Shown here: positions 48,830 to 58,001 of the stretch, in pieces
How the letters are laid out: every line of letters starts with the position of its first letter
How positions within the stretch are numbered: position 1 is the stretch's first letter
From: Akkermansia sp. N21116
GTDB taxonomy: Bacteria > Verrucomicrobiota > Verrucomicrobiia > Verrucomicrobiales > Akkermansiaceae
Length of the DNA stretch: 64,000 nucleotides
NCBI RefSeq assembly: GCF_029854705.2
Contig: NZ_CP139035.1
Span: 2,728,001 to 2,792,000 of the forward strand
Reading direction: 5' to 3'
Position numbers and translations under genes: made by a program
Notes under the pieces: model-generated
Told to the model about the DNA's origin: nothing
Databases searched by the model: none
Seen by the model: the letters and a program-made list of their open reading frames with translations, nothing else

Positions 48830-49765
48830 ATGACACATCGCATTTTTTTATCCGTCCTTTGTTCGGCGGTTTGCTTTGCCGCTTCAGCATTTGCCGCACC
48901 GACACCCAACCAGGCGCAGCTCAAAAACGACTTGGAAACCGTGTACAATACATGGCGACAGCACATGATCCGTGAAAACTACGACGGCTGGCAAAAGACG
49001 ACCGCCGCCTACCGTAAGGTCAAAGTCCGCAACCTGGCCGTTTCGGAAAAGCGTCCCTGGCCCCAGTCCCTCTTCAACCAGCAAATCAGCCCTCCCTCCC
49101 TCCTGCCGTTGAGATACATCGGTACTGTCGTCAAAGGGCCAACGGCAGCCGCCACCTACTTCGGCAAAGTGGACTGGGGGATCGGCGGAGCTCCCTCGGA
49201 AAACGCCTATGTCCTCCTTTTCACCAACGAACGAGGTGAATGGAAGTACGACCAGGCACGATTCTTCAACCTCGCCCAACTTCCCAAAGTCCGTGAACGC
49301 CTGCGCAACCACGATACATCCGTCCTTGAAGAACAAGACGGATTCCAACCCCTCGGCACCGTCCCTCCCGTACCGGTCGTCTGCCCCGTACCGCAGTACA
49401 TCGGTAAAATCTTCGTAGACTGCCCCGGCCGCACAGTCAAGGCGCGCATCAATAATGTATCCGATCATGTCTTCGAAGACGCCCGCATGGCAGAAGTCAT
49501 CTCCGGAGGGTTGAGGAACGGCGTCAACACCATCGATCTATCCATCTCTCCCGCTCCGGGGGGCAAGCCGGGGCCCCTCGCCGTAATGGTATACGTCATG
49601 CCGGAAACCGTGGGCAACTTCCCCGGACTGGCTTATTCCTACACGGTTCCCGCCGACCAGACCGGAACCAGCGGCCCCACGACGTTCACCATCACGCCCG
49701 ATACCATCCGCCACATGGCTCCCCAGTTTCACAAAAAAGAAACATCCGAGGCTGCCAAAAAATAA
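48830..49765 (+). CDS. Secreted protein of unknown function, 311 aa
   Basis: I do not recognise a named family. The start at 48830 gives a clear signal peptide (MTHRIFLSVLCSAVCFAASAFA, residues 1-22). The frame runs 18 codons further upstream without adding features. The first half (TPNQAQLKNDLETVYNTW...) looks alpha-helical with a hydrophobic-aromatic pattern. The second half has PVPVVCPVPQYIGKIFVDCPGRTVKARINN and looks beta-sandwich-like, as if binding a ligand. Its upstream region overlaps the start of the divergent alpha/beta hydrolase. Confidence 0.65.
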   Translation: MTHRIFLSVLCSAVCFAASAFAAPTPNQAQLKNDLETVYNTWRQHMIRENYDGWQKTTAAYRKVKVRNLAVSEKRPWPQSLFNQQISPPSLLPLRYIGTVVKGPTAAATYFGKVDWGIGGAPSENAYVLLFTNERGEWKYDQARFFNLAQLPKVRERLRNHDTSVLEEQDGFQPLGTVPPVPVVCPVPQYIGKIFVDCPGRTVKARINNVSDHVFEDARMAEVISGGLRNGVNTIDLSISPAPGGKPGPLAVMVYVMPETVGNFPGLAYSYTVPADQTGTSGPTTFTITPDTIRHMAPQFHKKETSEAAKK

Positions 49766-49825
49766 CTGACCAATCGAACGTTCATCTCCTCCCTGGTGTC
49801 TATCCCTTCAACCAAGTAAGAAACC

Positions 49826-50383
49826 ATGACAGAAAAGACATCATCGGAAGATCCCCGTTTTTCCATCCTCACCCCATGGGTTGCAGGTACGATAGGCATT
49901 GTTGAAATCATCCTCGGCATCATTGCCCTAAGCATCCCCTTTGCCTTGGGGGCAGCCTCCATGTGGGTCATCGGGATCCTGTTTGTCGCAGCGGCTCTGC
50001 TGCGCCTGTTCCGGGTGTTCAAAACCAACACATCCGCTTCTCGATGGTGGAACCTGGTTTCGGCAATCATCTATGCAATCGTGGGTGTTCTGGCAATTCT
50101 CAATCCGATCCTCGCGATGGCCTCGTTCACTCTGGTTATCGGCTGGTTCCTCGTATTCGGAGGAATCTTCCGCCTGTTCGCCAGCATGCGCGTCGGCAAA
50201 GTTCCGGGTAAAGGATGGCTGATTTTCAACAGTATCATCACCCTCGGCCTCGGTATCATCATCGTTGCAACCTTTCCGCAATCGGCCGCATGGTTTCTGG
50301 GAACCGTCATCGCCTGTGAATTGATCTTCTCCGGATGGGCCATGTTCTTCGTCGCCTTTGCCTCCGGCAAAAACAAGGACTAA
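49826..50383 (+). CDS. HdeD/DUF308-family membrane protein
   Basis: 185 aa with about six membrane segments arranged as three hairpin pairs (from WVAGTIGIVEIILGIIALSIP to WFLGTVIACELIFSGWAMFF), typical of HdeD. HdeD was first linked to acid resistance in E. coli; here the role is unknown. It begins 60 bases after the secreted unknown gene and is followed by a terminator hairpin. Confidence 0.8.
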   Translation: MTEKTSSEDPRFSILTPWVAGTIGIVEIILGIIALSIPFALGAASMWVIGILFVAAALLRLFRVFKTNTSASRWWNLVSAIIYAIVGVLAILNPILAMASFTLVIGWFLVFGGIFRLFASMRVGKVPGKGWLIFNSIITLGLGIIIVATFPQSAAWFLGTVIACELIFSGWAMFFVAFASGKNKD

Positions 50384-50410
50384 CCCGGGAATATCCATTC
50401 CTTTCCTGCC

Positions 50411-50443
50411 AAAGGGCTGTCTCACTCACAGAGGCAGCCCTTT
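50411..50443 (+). terminator. Terminator after the HdeD-like gene
   Basis: AAAGGGCTG (50411-50419) and CAGCCCTTT (50435-50443) pair perfectly, with an inner CTC/GAG. The tract after the stem is short (TTTGTTAT). Confidence 0.6.
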
Positions 50444-50666
50444 GTTATCATCCATAAATCCGGACTGATTCCACATCCACCGGAAATAAACCGCCTCCTC
50501 GTCATGCAATCGTTTAGAACGGTGCTCCTCTTAAGGATCAATAAAAAAACAAAGGCTGCCCTCCGAAAAACGACCTGATCCTTCGAAAAATCTTCTCGGG
50601 ATTCATGCCAGAAACGCATAGAAAATTTGACCTTGAGACAAATTAACAGCATCATGGAGGGGAACC

Positions 50667-51638
50667 ATGAATCATCTCAATAGAGCCCAAGCTGTATTCA
50701 ATATGGAGATCGAAGAACTCCAGAGTGTTGCCTCCAGATTGAACGAAAATTTTGATAAAGCCATCACCGTCATGTCTAAAGCCCTCGCCAAGGGACATAA
50801 GATCATCGTGGTGGGCGTTGGCAAGTCCGGCAATATCGGTCAAAAAATCGTCGCTACCCTGAACTCCACCGGAGCCCCTACCGTCATGCTGGATTCCCAG
50901 AACGCCCTTCACGGAGACCTGGGAGTCGTCTGCGACGGGGATGTCTGTATTGCCATGTCCTTCTCCGGCGAGACGGTTGAGTTGCTCAATCTTCTCCCCT
51001 TCCTCAAACGCTTCGATATGCCCATCATCGGCATGACGGGGCACATGGGATCCTCGCTGGCCAAGTACTCCGATATCGTACTCGATACTGGAGTCAGCCG
51101 TGAAGCCTGCCCCCTTAACCTGGCCCCCACGTCCAGCAGCACCGCCATGCTCGTCATGGGAGACGCCCTTGCCATGGCTCTCCTGGAAGATCGCCATTTC
51201 ACGGCGGAAGATTTTGCCAAACGCCATCCCGGCGGTTCACTCGGGCGAGCCCTGCTTACCAAAGTGGGAGATATTATGCGTAAACCTCCGGAAATCGCTA
51301 TCCTTCCGGAAGACTCCACGGTCACCGACTGTCTCCAGGCTATGACGGACAGCCGTGCCGGTGCAACCATTTTGATTACACCGACCGGAGAACTGGCCGG
51401 GGTCTTTACCCATGGAGACTTTGTGCGAGCCTACCAGAAAAACGTCAATGCCGGTGCCATGCCTGTCAGAGAACTCATGACCCGCGAACCGGTCTTCGTT
51501 CTGGAAGACGATCTCGCCACCCAGGCCATCCGCGCTCTCAGCAGCCGCAGGATCGACGACCTCGTCGTCCTCAACGCCAAAAAGAAGCCGGTCGGCATTG
51601 TCGATACACAGGATCTCGCCCGTCTGAAGCTCATTTAA
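50667..51638 (+). CDS. kdsD: Arabinose-5-phosphate isomerase (KdsD/KpsF)
   Basis: Converts ribulose-5-phosphate to arabinose-5-phosphate for KDO, a core LPS sugar. 323 aa. N-terminal SIS domain (IIVVGVGKSGNIGQKI; FSGETVELLNLL; LAPTSSSTAMLVMGDALAM) and then two CBS domains (GDIMRKPPEIAILPE...; RELMTREPVFVLEDD...). Residue order matches KdsD/KpsF/GutQ. A strong GGAGGGG ribosome site lies 5 bases before the ATG. With lpxB it supports a KDO-containing LPS. It is followed by a TatD hydrolase 18 bases later. Confidence 0.93.
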   Translation: MNHLNRAQAVFNMEIEELQSVASRLNENFDKAITVMSKALAKGHKIIVVGVGKSGNIGQKIVATLNSTGAPTVMLDSQNALHGDLGVVCDGDVCIAMSFSGETVELLNLLPFLKRFDMPIIGMTGHMGSSLAKYSDIVLDTGVSREACPLNLAPTSSSTAMLVMGDALAMALLEDRHFTAEDFAKRHPGGSLGRALLTKVGDIMRKPPEIAILPEDSTVTDCLQAMTDSRAGATILITPTGELAGVFTHGDFVRAYQKNVNAGAMPVRELMTREPVFVLEDDLATQAIRALSSRRIDDLVVLNAKKKPVGIVDTQDLARLKLI

Positions 51639-51656
51639 ACACCACCTGCGGAAACC

Positions 51657-52409
51657 ATGGCCGGCTACCCCTCCGAAATACCGCCCGGGCTGCCGGATGC
51701 GCACACTCATCTTCCCCGCCCGTTTGAGACGAACGGGCGGGATTTTCCCTTTCCCGGAGCCGCCTCATCCATCGTTTGTTCTGCAGAGCCCAACGACTGG
51801 GACACTCTGGCATCCCTGGCAAGGCAGTACCCGGAACGGATCATCCCCTCATTCGGCATCCATCCCTGGCACGCCGGGAACGCCAGCGACATCCACTGGC
51901 AGCGCCTCACCGAACTTTTGGATGAATTCCCCATGGCCGGTGTCGGAGAAACAGGCATGGACAAGGCCCATCGCCCACGCATTCCCCAGGAAGCTCAGGA
52001 AAAGTCTTTTCGCACTCATCTCGGTATCGCCCGGGAAAAAAACCGATTCGTTACTTTGCATTGTGTCCGGGCTTGGGGACCGGTTCTCAAAATCCTTGAT
52101 GAACTTCCTCCTCCCCGACTGCTCGTCCACGCATGGCATGGTCCGTCCGAACACGTCTCCCCTCTGCTCAAACACAATGCCCTTTTCTCCGTCGGCAGCC
52201 GCCAACTCATGGACGAATCCTTCCACGCCGCTATCCGCAGCCTTCCTCCGGAACGCCTCCTGCCGGAAACAGACGGCTACACCGGGAATCTCATTCCGGC
52301 ATTCCGGTATCTTTGCTCTCTTTTCCGTGACTGTCCTCCGGAATGGTGGCTGATACAAATCCGGGAAAACTACATGAACCTGTCCTCTCCCTCAATCTTC
52401 CTTCCCTGA
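51657..52409 (+). CDS. TatD-family metal-dependent hydrolase
   Basis: 250-residue TIM-barrel protein. Metal-ligand and active-site motifs appear in TatD order: DAHTHL, FGIHPWH, GETGMD, LHCVRAW, HAWHGP and PETDGY. TatD proteins are Mg2+-dependent 3'-5' exonucleases involved in DNA quality control. Located 18 bases after kdsD, so probably co-transcribed. Confidence 0.88.
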   Translation: MAGYPSEIPPGLPDAHTHLPRPFETNGRDFPFPGAASSIVCSAEPNDWDTLASLARQYPERIIPSFGIHPWHAGNASDIHWQRLTELLDEFPMAGVGETGMDKAHRPRIPQEAQEKSFRTHLGIAREKNRFVTLHCVRAWGPVLKILDELPPPRLLVHAWHGPSEHVSPLLKHNALFSVGSRQLMDESFHAAIRSLPPERLLPETDGYTGNLIPAFRYLCSLFRDCPPEWWLIQIRENYMNLSSPSIFLP

Positions 52410-52474
52410 CGCATTCCACAAAAAAGCCGGCAAAAGATTCCGACAATCCTGCCAAACCATGAGATGCCGGAAAC

Positions 52475-53722
52475 TCAACTCTCCGGTTCCTCCATCTTCC
52501 ACCGGGGCCAGAACGGTACCAGCAGCATCCCTACGGAAAGAACCACTTCCACTATGCCGACAAAAACAAGCAGGGACGGCACGCCGATATGGTCCAGAAG
52601 AGCCCCCCACCACAGGGCGGCCAACGGCTGGGCGCCAATCGTTACTATGGTGAATAGTCCCAGGATGCGGGAGCGGTGCCCGGCAGGAGATAACAATTGA
52701 ACTGTCGAGGACGTCGTCACAAACAAGGCAGAAGTCGCCACACCCGCCAGGAAAAAACAAACTGTTTGAACCTGAAGCATCGGTACTATGCCAGCCAAGG
52801 CAAACATAGCGCCCATCCACAGCGTGCCGCAGGACAAATTCAAACCGATCCGGGGACTATACCGCAAAAACGGCATCACAAACAAAATACTCGAAACGGC
52901 ACCAGCTCCGACCGCTCCCAGAAGAGCCCCCGTTGCCGAGGGATTGCCATACGTCAACGCCGGGACAATTTGGTACAACGACTGCCCCAGAAGATTCTGG
53001 ATCAAGGCACTGATGAGAATCATGCGCAAACGTCCGTCCCTCCAGACAATCAATAGGCCGGATCCCGACCGCACGTTTTCCCCGACCCTGCGCCCCATAC
53101 CCACAGACTCCGGAACATACATCCCCCTCAAAACAGCCAGGCAACCTACCAGGGGGATACAGCACAGGGCATTCAGACCGAAGGCATAATTCGCCCCCAA
53201 TCCGGCAATTACATATCCCCCCAAAGGGGGGCCGACAGAACGGCACACATTGAACACAAGGGAATACATGCCCACGCTTTTGAGCAGCATCCCTTTCGGA
53301 GACAAATCCCCCACGAAAGCCTGCTGGGACGGAAAGGCAACGCACTGCATCACTCCCAGCAAAAACACAGCCATATATAAATGCCATAGTTCCAGAATCC
53401 CGCTCCATCCCAACAACCACAGGATGCCCGCCACGGCAATCTGGACAAGCTGAACCGCCATCAAAAGTTTCCGCCGGTCAAAACGATCCCCCAGAGCACC
53501 TAGAGCCATGCCGCCAAACAGGAAAGGAGCCGCATTCAACGCCGCCAAAAACCCGACGGCCGTCCCCGATCCATGCGACAAATCGTAAACAAGAATCCCC
53601 ATAGCCGTCACCTGGAGCCACATCCCGATCAGGGAACACGCCTGTCCCAGCCAGTAAATGCGGAGTGCACGCACATTCAGAGGCACAAAAAAACCGAGCC
53701 AGCCATGATTGGGAATCTGCAA
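52475..53722 (-). CDS. MFS transporter (EntS/MFS_3-like)
   Basis: 415 aa with about 12 membrane segments. The N-terminus matches the EntS-like group (VPLNVRALRIYWLGQACSLIG, then GALGDRFDRRKLLMAV). Members export enterobactin, macrolides or other small molecules; substrate here is unknown. The first available start is a TTG at 53722, with AAAGGA 12 bases upstream; no ATG lies before the first membrane segment. It diverges from the GH-D-like gene. Confidence 0.8.
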   Translation of the reverse strand: MQIPNHGWLGFFVPLNVRALRIYWLGQACSLIGMWLQVTAMGILVYDLSHGSGTAVGFLAALNAAPFLFGGMALGALGDRFDRRKLLMAVQLVQIAVAGILWLLGWSGILELWHLYMAVFLLGVMQCVAFPSQQAFVGDLSPKGMLLKSVGMYSLVFNVCRSVGPPLGGYVIAGLGANYAFGLNALCCIPLVGCLAVLRGMYVPESVGMGRRVGENVRSGSGLLIVWRDGRLRMILISALIQNLLGQSLYQIVPALTYGNPSATGALLGAVGAGAVSSILFVMPFLRYSPRIGLNLSCGTLWMGAMFALAGIVPMLQVQTVCFFLAGVATSALFVTTSSTVQLLSPAGHRSRILGLFTIVTIGAQPLAALWWGALLDHIGVPSLLVFVGIVEVVLSVGMLLVPFWPRWKMEEPES

Positions 53723-53826
53723 AACGGAACGGAATCCTTTCCGAGAGAGAGTCTACCGTAAATTTTCCCATCCGGCACGGCCATTCCGTGTCTTTTTGAC
53801 CTTATAGCGTCCCATGTACATTATAG

Positions 53827-56190
53827 ATGAAAGAGATCCTGTCCTGTCGCCGTAGTACCGTTGTGAAATTGAAACCCCTCGGCATATCCCCATTTTTGTT
53901 GCTGCTCGGAATGGCAGCAGTTCCCCTTGTTCCACAATCCCAGGCCCGACCACCGGAAGCAGTAGTCTCTTCGGAATCCGTTGACTGGCTGATTGACGGC
54001 AGGCCCTACAAATCCACCACCCGCACAGACAGTAGCGGTCAACTAGTGATCGGAAACGGCCTCATGGAACGAGTGTTCCGCACTACCCCCAACTGCGCCA
54101 CTGTCGGTTATAACAACCTCATGACAGGAGAATCGGAAATCCGCGCCGTCCGTCCGGAAGCCGTCGTCACCATTGACGGCAAAGAATACAGCGTTGGAGG
54201 TCTCACCGGACAGCCCGTCAACAATTACCTTTCCCCGGACTTCCTGGATACAATGAAGGCCGACCCCAACGCCTTCATTTACGAAAGCCACAAAGTCGAA
54301 AAAACAGTAGAACGCTTCCCGTGGAAAAAAAATCCCCAATGGCTCTCGACCGCTACCGCATGGCCCGCTCCGGGAACGCGCGTCACTTTCACCTACAAAG
54401 CACCGCCGACAGCCCCTGACAATCTTAGGAACACAACAATCAACATCGTTTACGAACTCTATGACGGAGCACCTATCCTGTCCAAAAAACTGGAAATTAC
54501 AAACAAAGGAACAAGCCCTGTCACTCTTAATTCATTCAAGGCGGAAATCCTCGCCATGACGGATACCGCCCCCAAAGTCCACTACGGCGAGCCGCACGAA
54601 ATCCGTATGCTGGCCCAGCCGCCCGGTACTTACACGAAAAACTACCGCAAGTCTCCCGTCCAGACGGACGCTCCCCGCGATTACATCGACCGTTTCACCC
54701 AACTCTTCGTCGTCACCGACTACGCCATGGGGGGCGACATGGAGGCCATGAAGGACAACCCCGCCGTCCGCTGGGTCTTTGACCATCCGGAATACGAATA
54801 CACCGGTATCCGCTACTACGGCCAATACAAGCCCGCCCGGCTGGAAACCACCCTGCCCATCGGCCCGAATACGGATATCGCCCCGGGTGATACCTGGAAA
54901 TCCTTCACCACCTTCGAGATGATGCGCGATTCCACCGATCGTGAACGCCGCGGCCTGGCAGAATGCAAATTCTGGCGCATGATGTCCCCGTGGGTTCAGG
55001 AAAACCCGGTTTTCATGCATGTCCGCAATGCCGATCCGGCTGCCCTGCGCAACGTCATCGACCAGTGCGCCGAGGTCGGGTTCGAAATGGTCATCATGAC
55101 ATTCGGCAGCGGCTTCAACATCGAAAACACAGACCCCGGGTATTTGGAAAGCATGAAAGAAATTGCCGGGTACGCCAAGGCCAAAGGCATCGCCATTGGC
55201 GGCTACTCCCTGCTGGCCAGTCGTGGAGCCAAGGACGCCGATGCAGCCATCAGTCCCAAGACCGGCAAACCCGCCGTCTCCCGTGAAGAAGGTTCCCGCT
55301 TCGGAAAATCCCCCTGTCTGGCCTCGGAATGGGGAGACACCTACTTTGACCGCCTGCGCAACTACTTCATCACCACGGGAATGAATGTCTTCGAAAACGA
55401 CGGTTCCTACCCAGGGGATACATGCGCCTCCCATGAACATTCCGGTCACAAGGGATACGAAGACTCCCAATGGAAACAGTGGAACATCATCAAAGATTTC
55501 TACCACTGGTGCCGCAGTAACGGCATCTACCTCAATGTCCCCGATTGGTACTTCCTCTCCGGTTCCAGTAAAACACCGATGGGATACGTCGAAACAAACT
55601 GGTCTCTGCCGCGAGCCCAGCAAGAAATCATCGAACGACAAAACATTTATGACGGTACGTGGCAAAAATCGCCGACCATGGGATTCATGTTCGTCCCTCT
55701 GACCCAGTACCATGGAGGAGGAGCGGCCGCCACCATCGAACCGCTCGACGAACACCGCGACCATTACGAACAGCGTCTCAAAAATCTCTTTGGCGCCGGC
55801 GTCCAGGCCTGCTACCGCGGACCAAGAATTTACGACACCGACAGGACTCGCGATCTCGTCAAAAAATGGGTTTCCTTCTACAAGAAATACCGCCCCATTC
55901 TCGACTCCGACATCATCCATCTGCGTCGCCCGGATGGCCAGGACTGGGACGGGATCATGCACGTCAACCCCTCTCTGAAGCAGAAAGGCTTCATTTCGCT
56001 CTACAATCCTCTGGACAAGGAAATCACCCGTAAAATCCGCATCCCCCTGTACTACACCGGCCTAACAGACTACGCCACCCTTAAAAAGGAAGATCTTGAT
56101 CCCATCCGCCGCCGCCTTAATCGGGACTACAGCATCACCTTGGATGTCACCTTCCCACCCAAAGGCTACGTCTGGTATACGGTCGAGTAG
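53827..56190 (+). CDS. Secreted alpha-galactosidase-like (clan GH-D-type) protein
   Basis: 787 aa. Signal peptide with cleavage near SQA-RPP (about residue 40). A beta-sandwich N-terminal part (about 45-370) is followed by a likely TIM barrel (about 375-690) and a C-terminal beta domain. Clan GH-D-like markers are acidic and aromatic strands such as VGFEMVIMTFGSGF, MNVFENDGSYPGDTC and IYLNVPDWYFLSGSS. Asp in FENDGSYPGD is a candidate nucleophile. I cannot assign GH36 or another named family with confidence. The gene is isolated between an MFS exporter and membrane protein genes, with a hairpin after it. Confidence 0.6.
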   Translation: MKEILSCRRSTVVKLKPLGISPFLLLLGMAAVPLVPQSQARPPEAVVSSESVDWLIDGRPYKSTTRTDSSGQLVIGNGLMERVFRTTPNCATVGYNNLMTGESEIRAVRPEAVVTIDGKEYSVGGLTGQPVNNYLSPDFLDTMKADPNAFIYESHKVEKTVERFPWKKNPQWLSTATAWPAPGTRVTFTYKAPPTAPDNLRNTTINIVYELYDGAPILSKKLEITNKGTSPVTLNSFKAEILAMTDTAPKVHYGEPHEIRMLAQPPGTYTKNYRKSPVQTDAPRDYIDRFTQLFVVTDYAMGGDMEAMKDNPAVRWVFDHPEYEYTGIRYYGQYKPARLETTLPIGPNTDIAPGDTWKSFTTFEMMRDSTDRERRGLAECKFWRMMSPWVQENPVFMHVRNADPAALRNVIDQCAEVGFEMVIMTFGSGFNIENTDPGYLESMKEIAGYAKAKGIAIGGYSLLASRGAKDADAAISPKTGKPAVSREEGSRFGKSPCLASEWGDTYFDRLRNYFITTGMNVFENDGSYPGDTCASHEHSGHKGYEDSQWKQWNIIKDFYHWCRSNGIYLNVPDWYFLSGSSKTPMGYVETNWSLPRAQQEIIERQNIYDGTWQKSPTMGFMFVPLTQYHGGGAAATIEPLDEHRDHYEQRLKNLFGAGVQACYRGPRIYDTDRTRDLVKKWVSFYKKYRPILDSDIIHLRRPDGQDWDGIMHVNPSLKQKGFISLYNPLDKEITRKIRIPLYYTGLTDYATLKKEDLDPIRRRLNRDYSITLDVTFPPKGYVWYTVE

Positions 56191-56216
56191 TATTTAATTT
56201 ACGGAACAAATATTTC

Positions 56217-56251
56217 AAAGAGTCCGCCTCGTTCCGGAAGGAGGACTCTTT
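56217..56251 (+). terminator. Terminator-like hairpin after the GH-D-like gene
   Basis: Perfect 9-bp arms AAAGAGTCC (56217-56225) and GGACTCTTT (56243-56251). The right arm ends in TTT followed by GTGG, so the T-tract is short. Confidence 0.55.
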
Positions 56252-56359
56252 GTGGATTTACCTGCCATCAGATCAACTTTGCTTGCTTTGAAAGAAAGCA
56301 TGCTTTATCAGTGTTAAAGAACAAAGATTCAAACGGTTTCTCTCTCCCCGTCTGTTTTT

Positions 56360-57091
56360 ATGAATATCCGTACCTTCATCCTAATTCCCCTTCCCCGGGC
56401 CTTTATTTACCTCGTATTCACTATCGGGTCGCTCTGTGCCGCTTTCATGTTCATGATGGACATGATCTTCCCCCTATTCCACCATCCTGAGCTGGCATAT
56501 GCACCCAACGTCGATCCACTCGTCTCGCTTTACCTCCTGATTCTCTATCTGGAACGGTTCTCCAACCTGTTATTCCTTTCGATCCTGTTCATCTCCATGT
56601 ACCAGCTTCTTTCTCTGGAAAGGCACCTTGACTATTGTACCCCGTTCATGAAGAGGTATTCTCCCACCTTTTTCTTCGTCCTGATACTGGCAACAAGCGC
56701 ACACTATCTGATGCACATCTTTCCCGCCCTGGTCTCCATCCCCTATATCAATTTGATTCAAGGAATCATCCTCTCCTCGTATTGTATAGCCTGCGGCGGA
56801 ATCCTTTATATTCTACATGCAGGAAATGTACGAGGGTTCAGACAAATAAACCATAGTCTGTTTTACTGGATGCTCTTCACTCTATTCAATTTCGCCTATC
56901 TCGGAATCTCGGCCTGGTACGACTTCAAAACCATTCCCCCGTTGCCATACAACATTCTCTCTTGTTCCAAAATCATCATTGCCCTGTTCTTTATCCTCTC
57001 GACAAACAAAGTCATCCTCAAATACAGGAAATCTCTCGAAGGTAAGGAAGAATTGCCCGATCTGATTGACGATGAAGATGAAGACGATTAG
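56360..57091 (+). CDS. Hypothetical multi-pass membrane protein
   Basis: 243 aa, about six membrane segments, ending in a very acidic tail (LPDLIDDEDEDD). No family recognised. Its base composition is more A+T-rich than its neighbours. Preceded by an AT-rich gap of 108 bases after the hairpin at 56217, with no clear ribosome site. Function unknown. Confidence 0.6.
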   Translation: MNIRTFILIPLPRAFIYLVFTIGSLCAAFMFMMDMIFPLFHHPELAYAPNVDPLVSLYLLILYLERFSNLLFLSILFISMYQLLSLERHLDYCTPFMKRYSPTFFFVLILATSAHYLMHIFPALVSIPYINLIQGIILSSYCIACGGILYILHAGNVRGFRQINHSLFYWMLFTLFNFAYLGISAWYDFKTIPPLPYNILSCSKIIIALFFILSTNKVILKYRKSLEGKEELPDLIDDEDEDD

Positions 57092-57302
57092 TGCCGTCAC
57101 CATATCCGAGGAAATGAGGCAAAGCAATTCGGTCGTACGTTGAAACCTTATCCCGGAACTGCACTCCCCCGACAATCCGTCTACAAATAACTACTCTGCC
57201 CCAATTTTGAAAGTAGGTGAGAATGCCATGGAACTGAATTGTCTTGTCTCGTTCCGGCTTATGGCTAGAGTGACCGATAAGGTTCAATTCCCACAAACTA
57301 TA

Positions 57303-58001
57303 ATGAACGATACTTCCATTTACTCACTTGAGGCATCCCGTGAAAAAGTTGCCATACATGCATTTCTCCAGAGAGTCTACCTGTGGATGACCATCGGTAT
57401 CGGACTAACGGCTTTCGTCGGTTTATGGGCTTCTGAAACGCATCAGGTTGCTACTTACCTGACATCCAGTTTCACACCGATGCTTGTACTTATGCTCGCA
57501 ACTCTCGGCATGGTTATTGTTCTTTCTGCGGCTATCCACAAACTTTCGGCTCCTACCGCCATGGTCCTTTTTCTGGTTTATTCGGTATTGGAAGGACTTT
57601 TCCTGACACCGGTGTTCCTGATCTATACCCAGGCGTCTCTGTTTACAACCTTCATCTGTACAGCCAGCATGTTCGGAGCCATGACCGTTTATGCGTTCAC
57701 AACGAAAAGAGATCTCTCCGGCTGGGGACGTTTCCTCTTTATGGCCCTGATCGGCCTGATCATTTCCATGGTCGTCAATATCTTCTTTATGAAGAATGGC
57801 ATGATGGATCTCGTCCTCTCCGGAATCGGAGTCGTCGTCTTCGCAGGATTGACCGCCTACGATACTCAGAAACTCATCAAAAATCCGGATTTTCTCGGCA
57901 TCGGATTTGCCAAGGCATCAATTCTGGGAGCCTTGGAACTTTATCTGGATTTTATCAACCTATTCCTATACCTCCTGCGCTTTCTGGGGCGCAGGAATTG
58001 A
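57303..58001 (+). CDS. Bax inhibitor-1/YccA family membrane protein
   Basis: 232 aa from the ATG at 57303; the frame is open to 57207, but the extra stretch is not conserved-looking. About seven membrane segments. The family motif is seen in FAGLTAYDTQKL near the C-terminus, with FLVYSVLEGLFLTPVF in the middle. The bacterial BI-1 (YetJ) group are pH-sensitive Ca2+ leak channels. The last 47 bases overlap the 3' end of the opposite-strand zinc-ribbon gene (57955-58001). Confidence 0.88.
   Translation: MNDTSIYSLEASREKVAIHAFLQRVYLWMTIGIGLTAFVGLWASETHQVATYLTSSFTPMLVLMLATLGMVIVLSAAIHKLSAPTAMVLFLVYSVLEGLFLTPVFLIYTQASLFTTFICTASMFGAMTVYAFTTKRDLSGWGRFLFMALIGLIISMVVNIFFMKNGMMDLVLSGIGVVVFAGLTAYDTQKLIKNPDFLGIGFAKASILGALELYLDFINLFLYLLRFLGRRN

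Noticed and set aside
54532-55962. 476-codon minus-strand open frame
   Set aside because: Antisense to the GH-D-like gene; no recognisable features.
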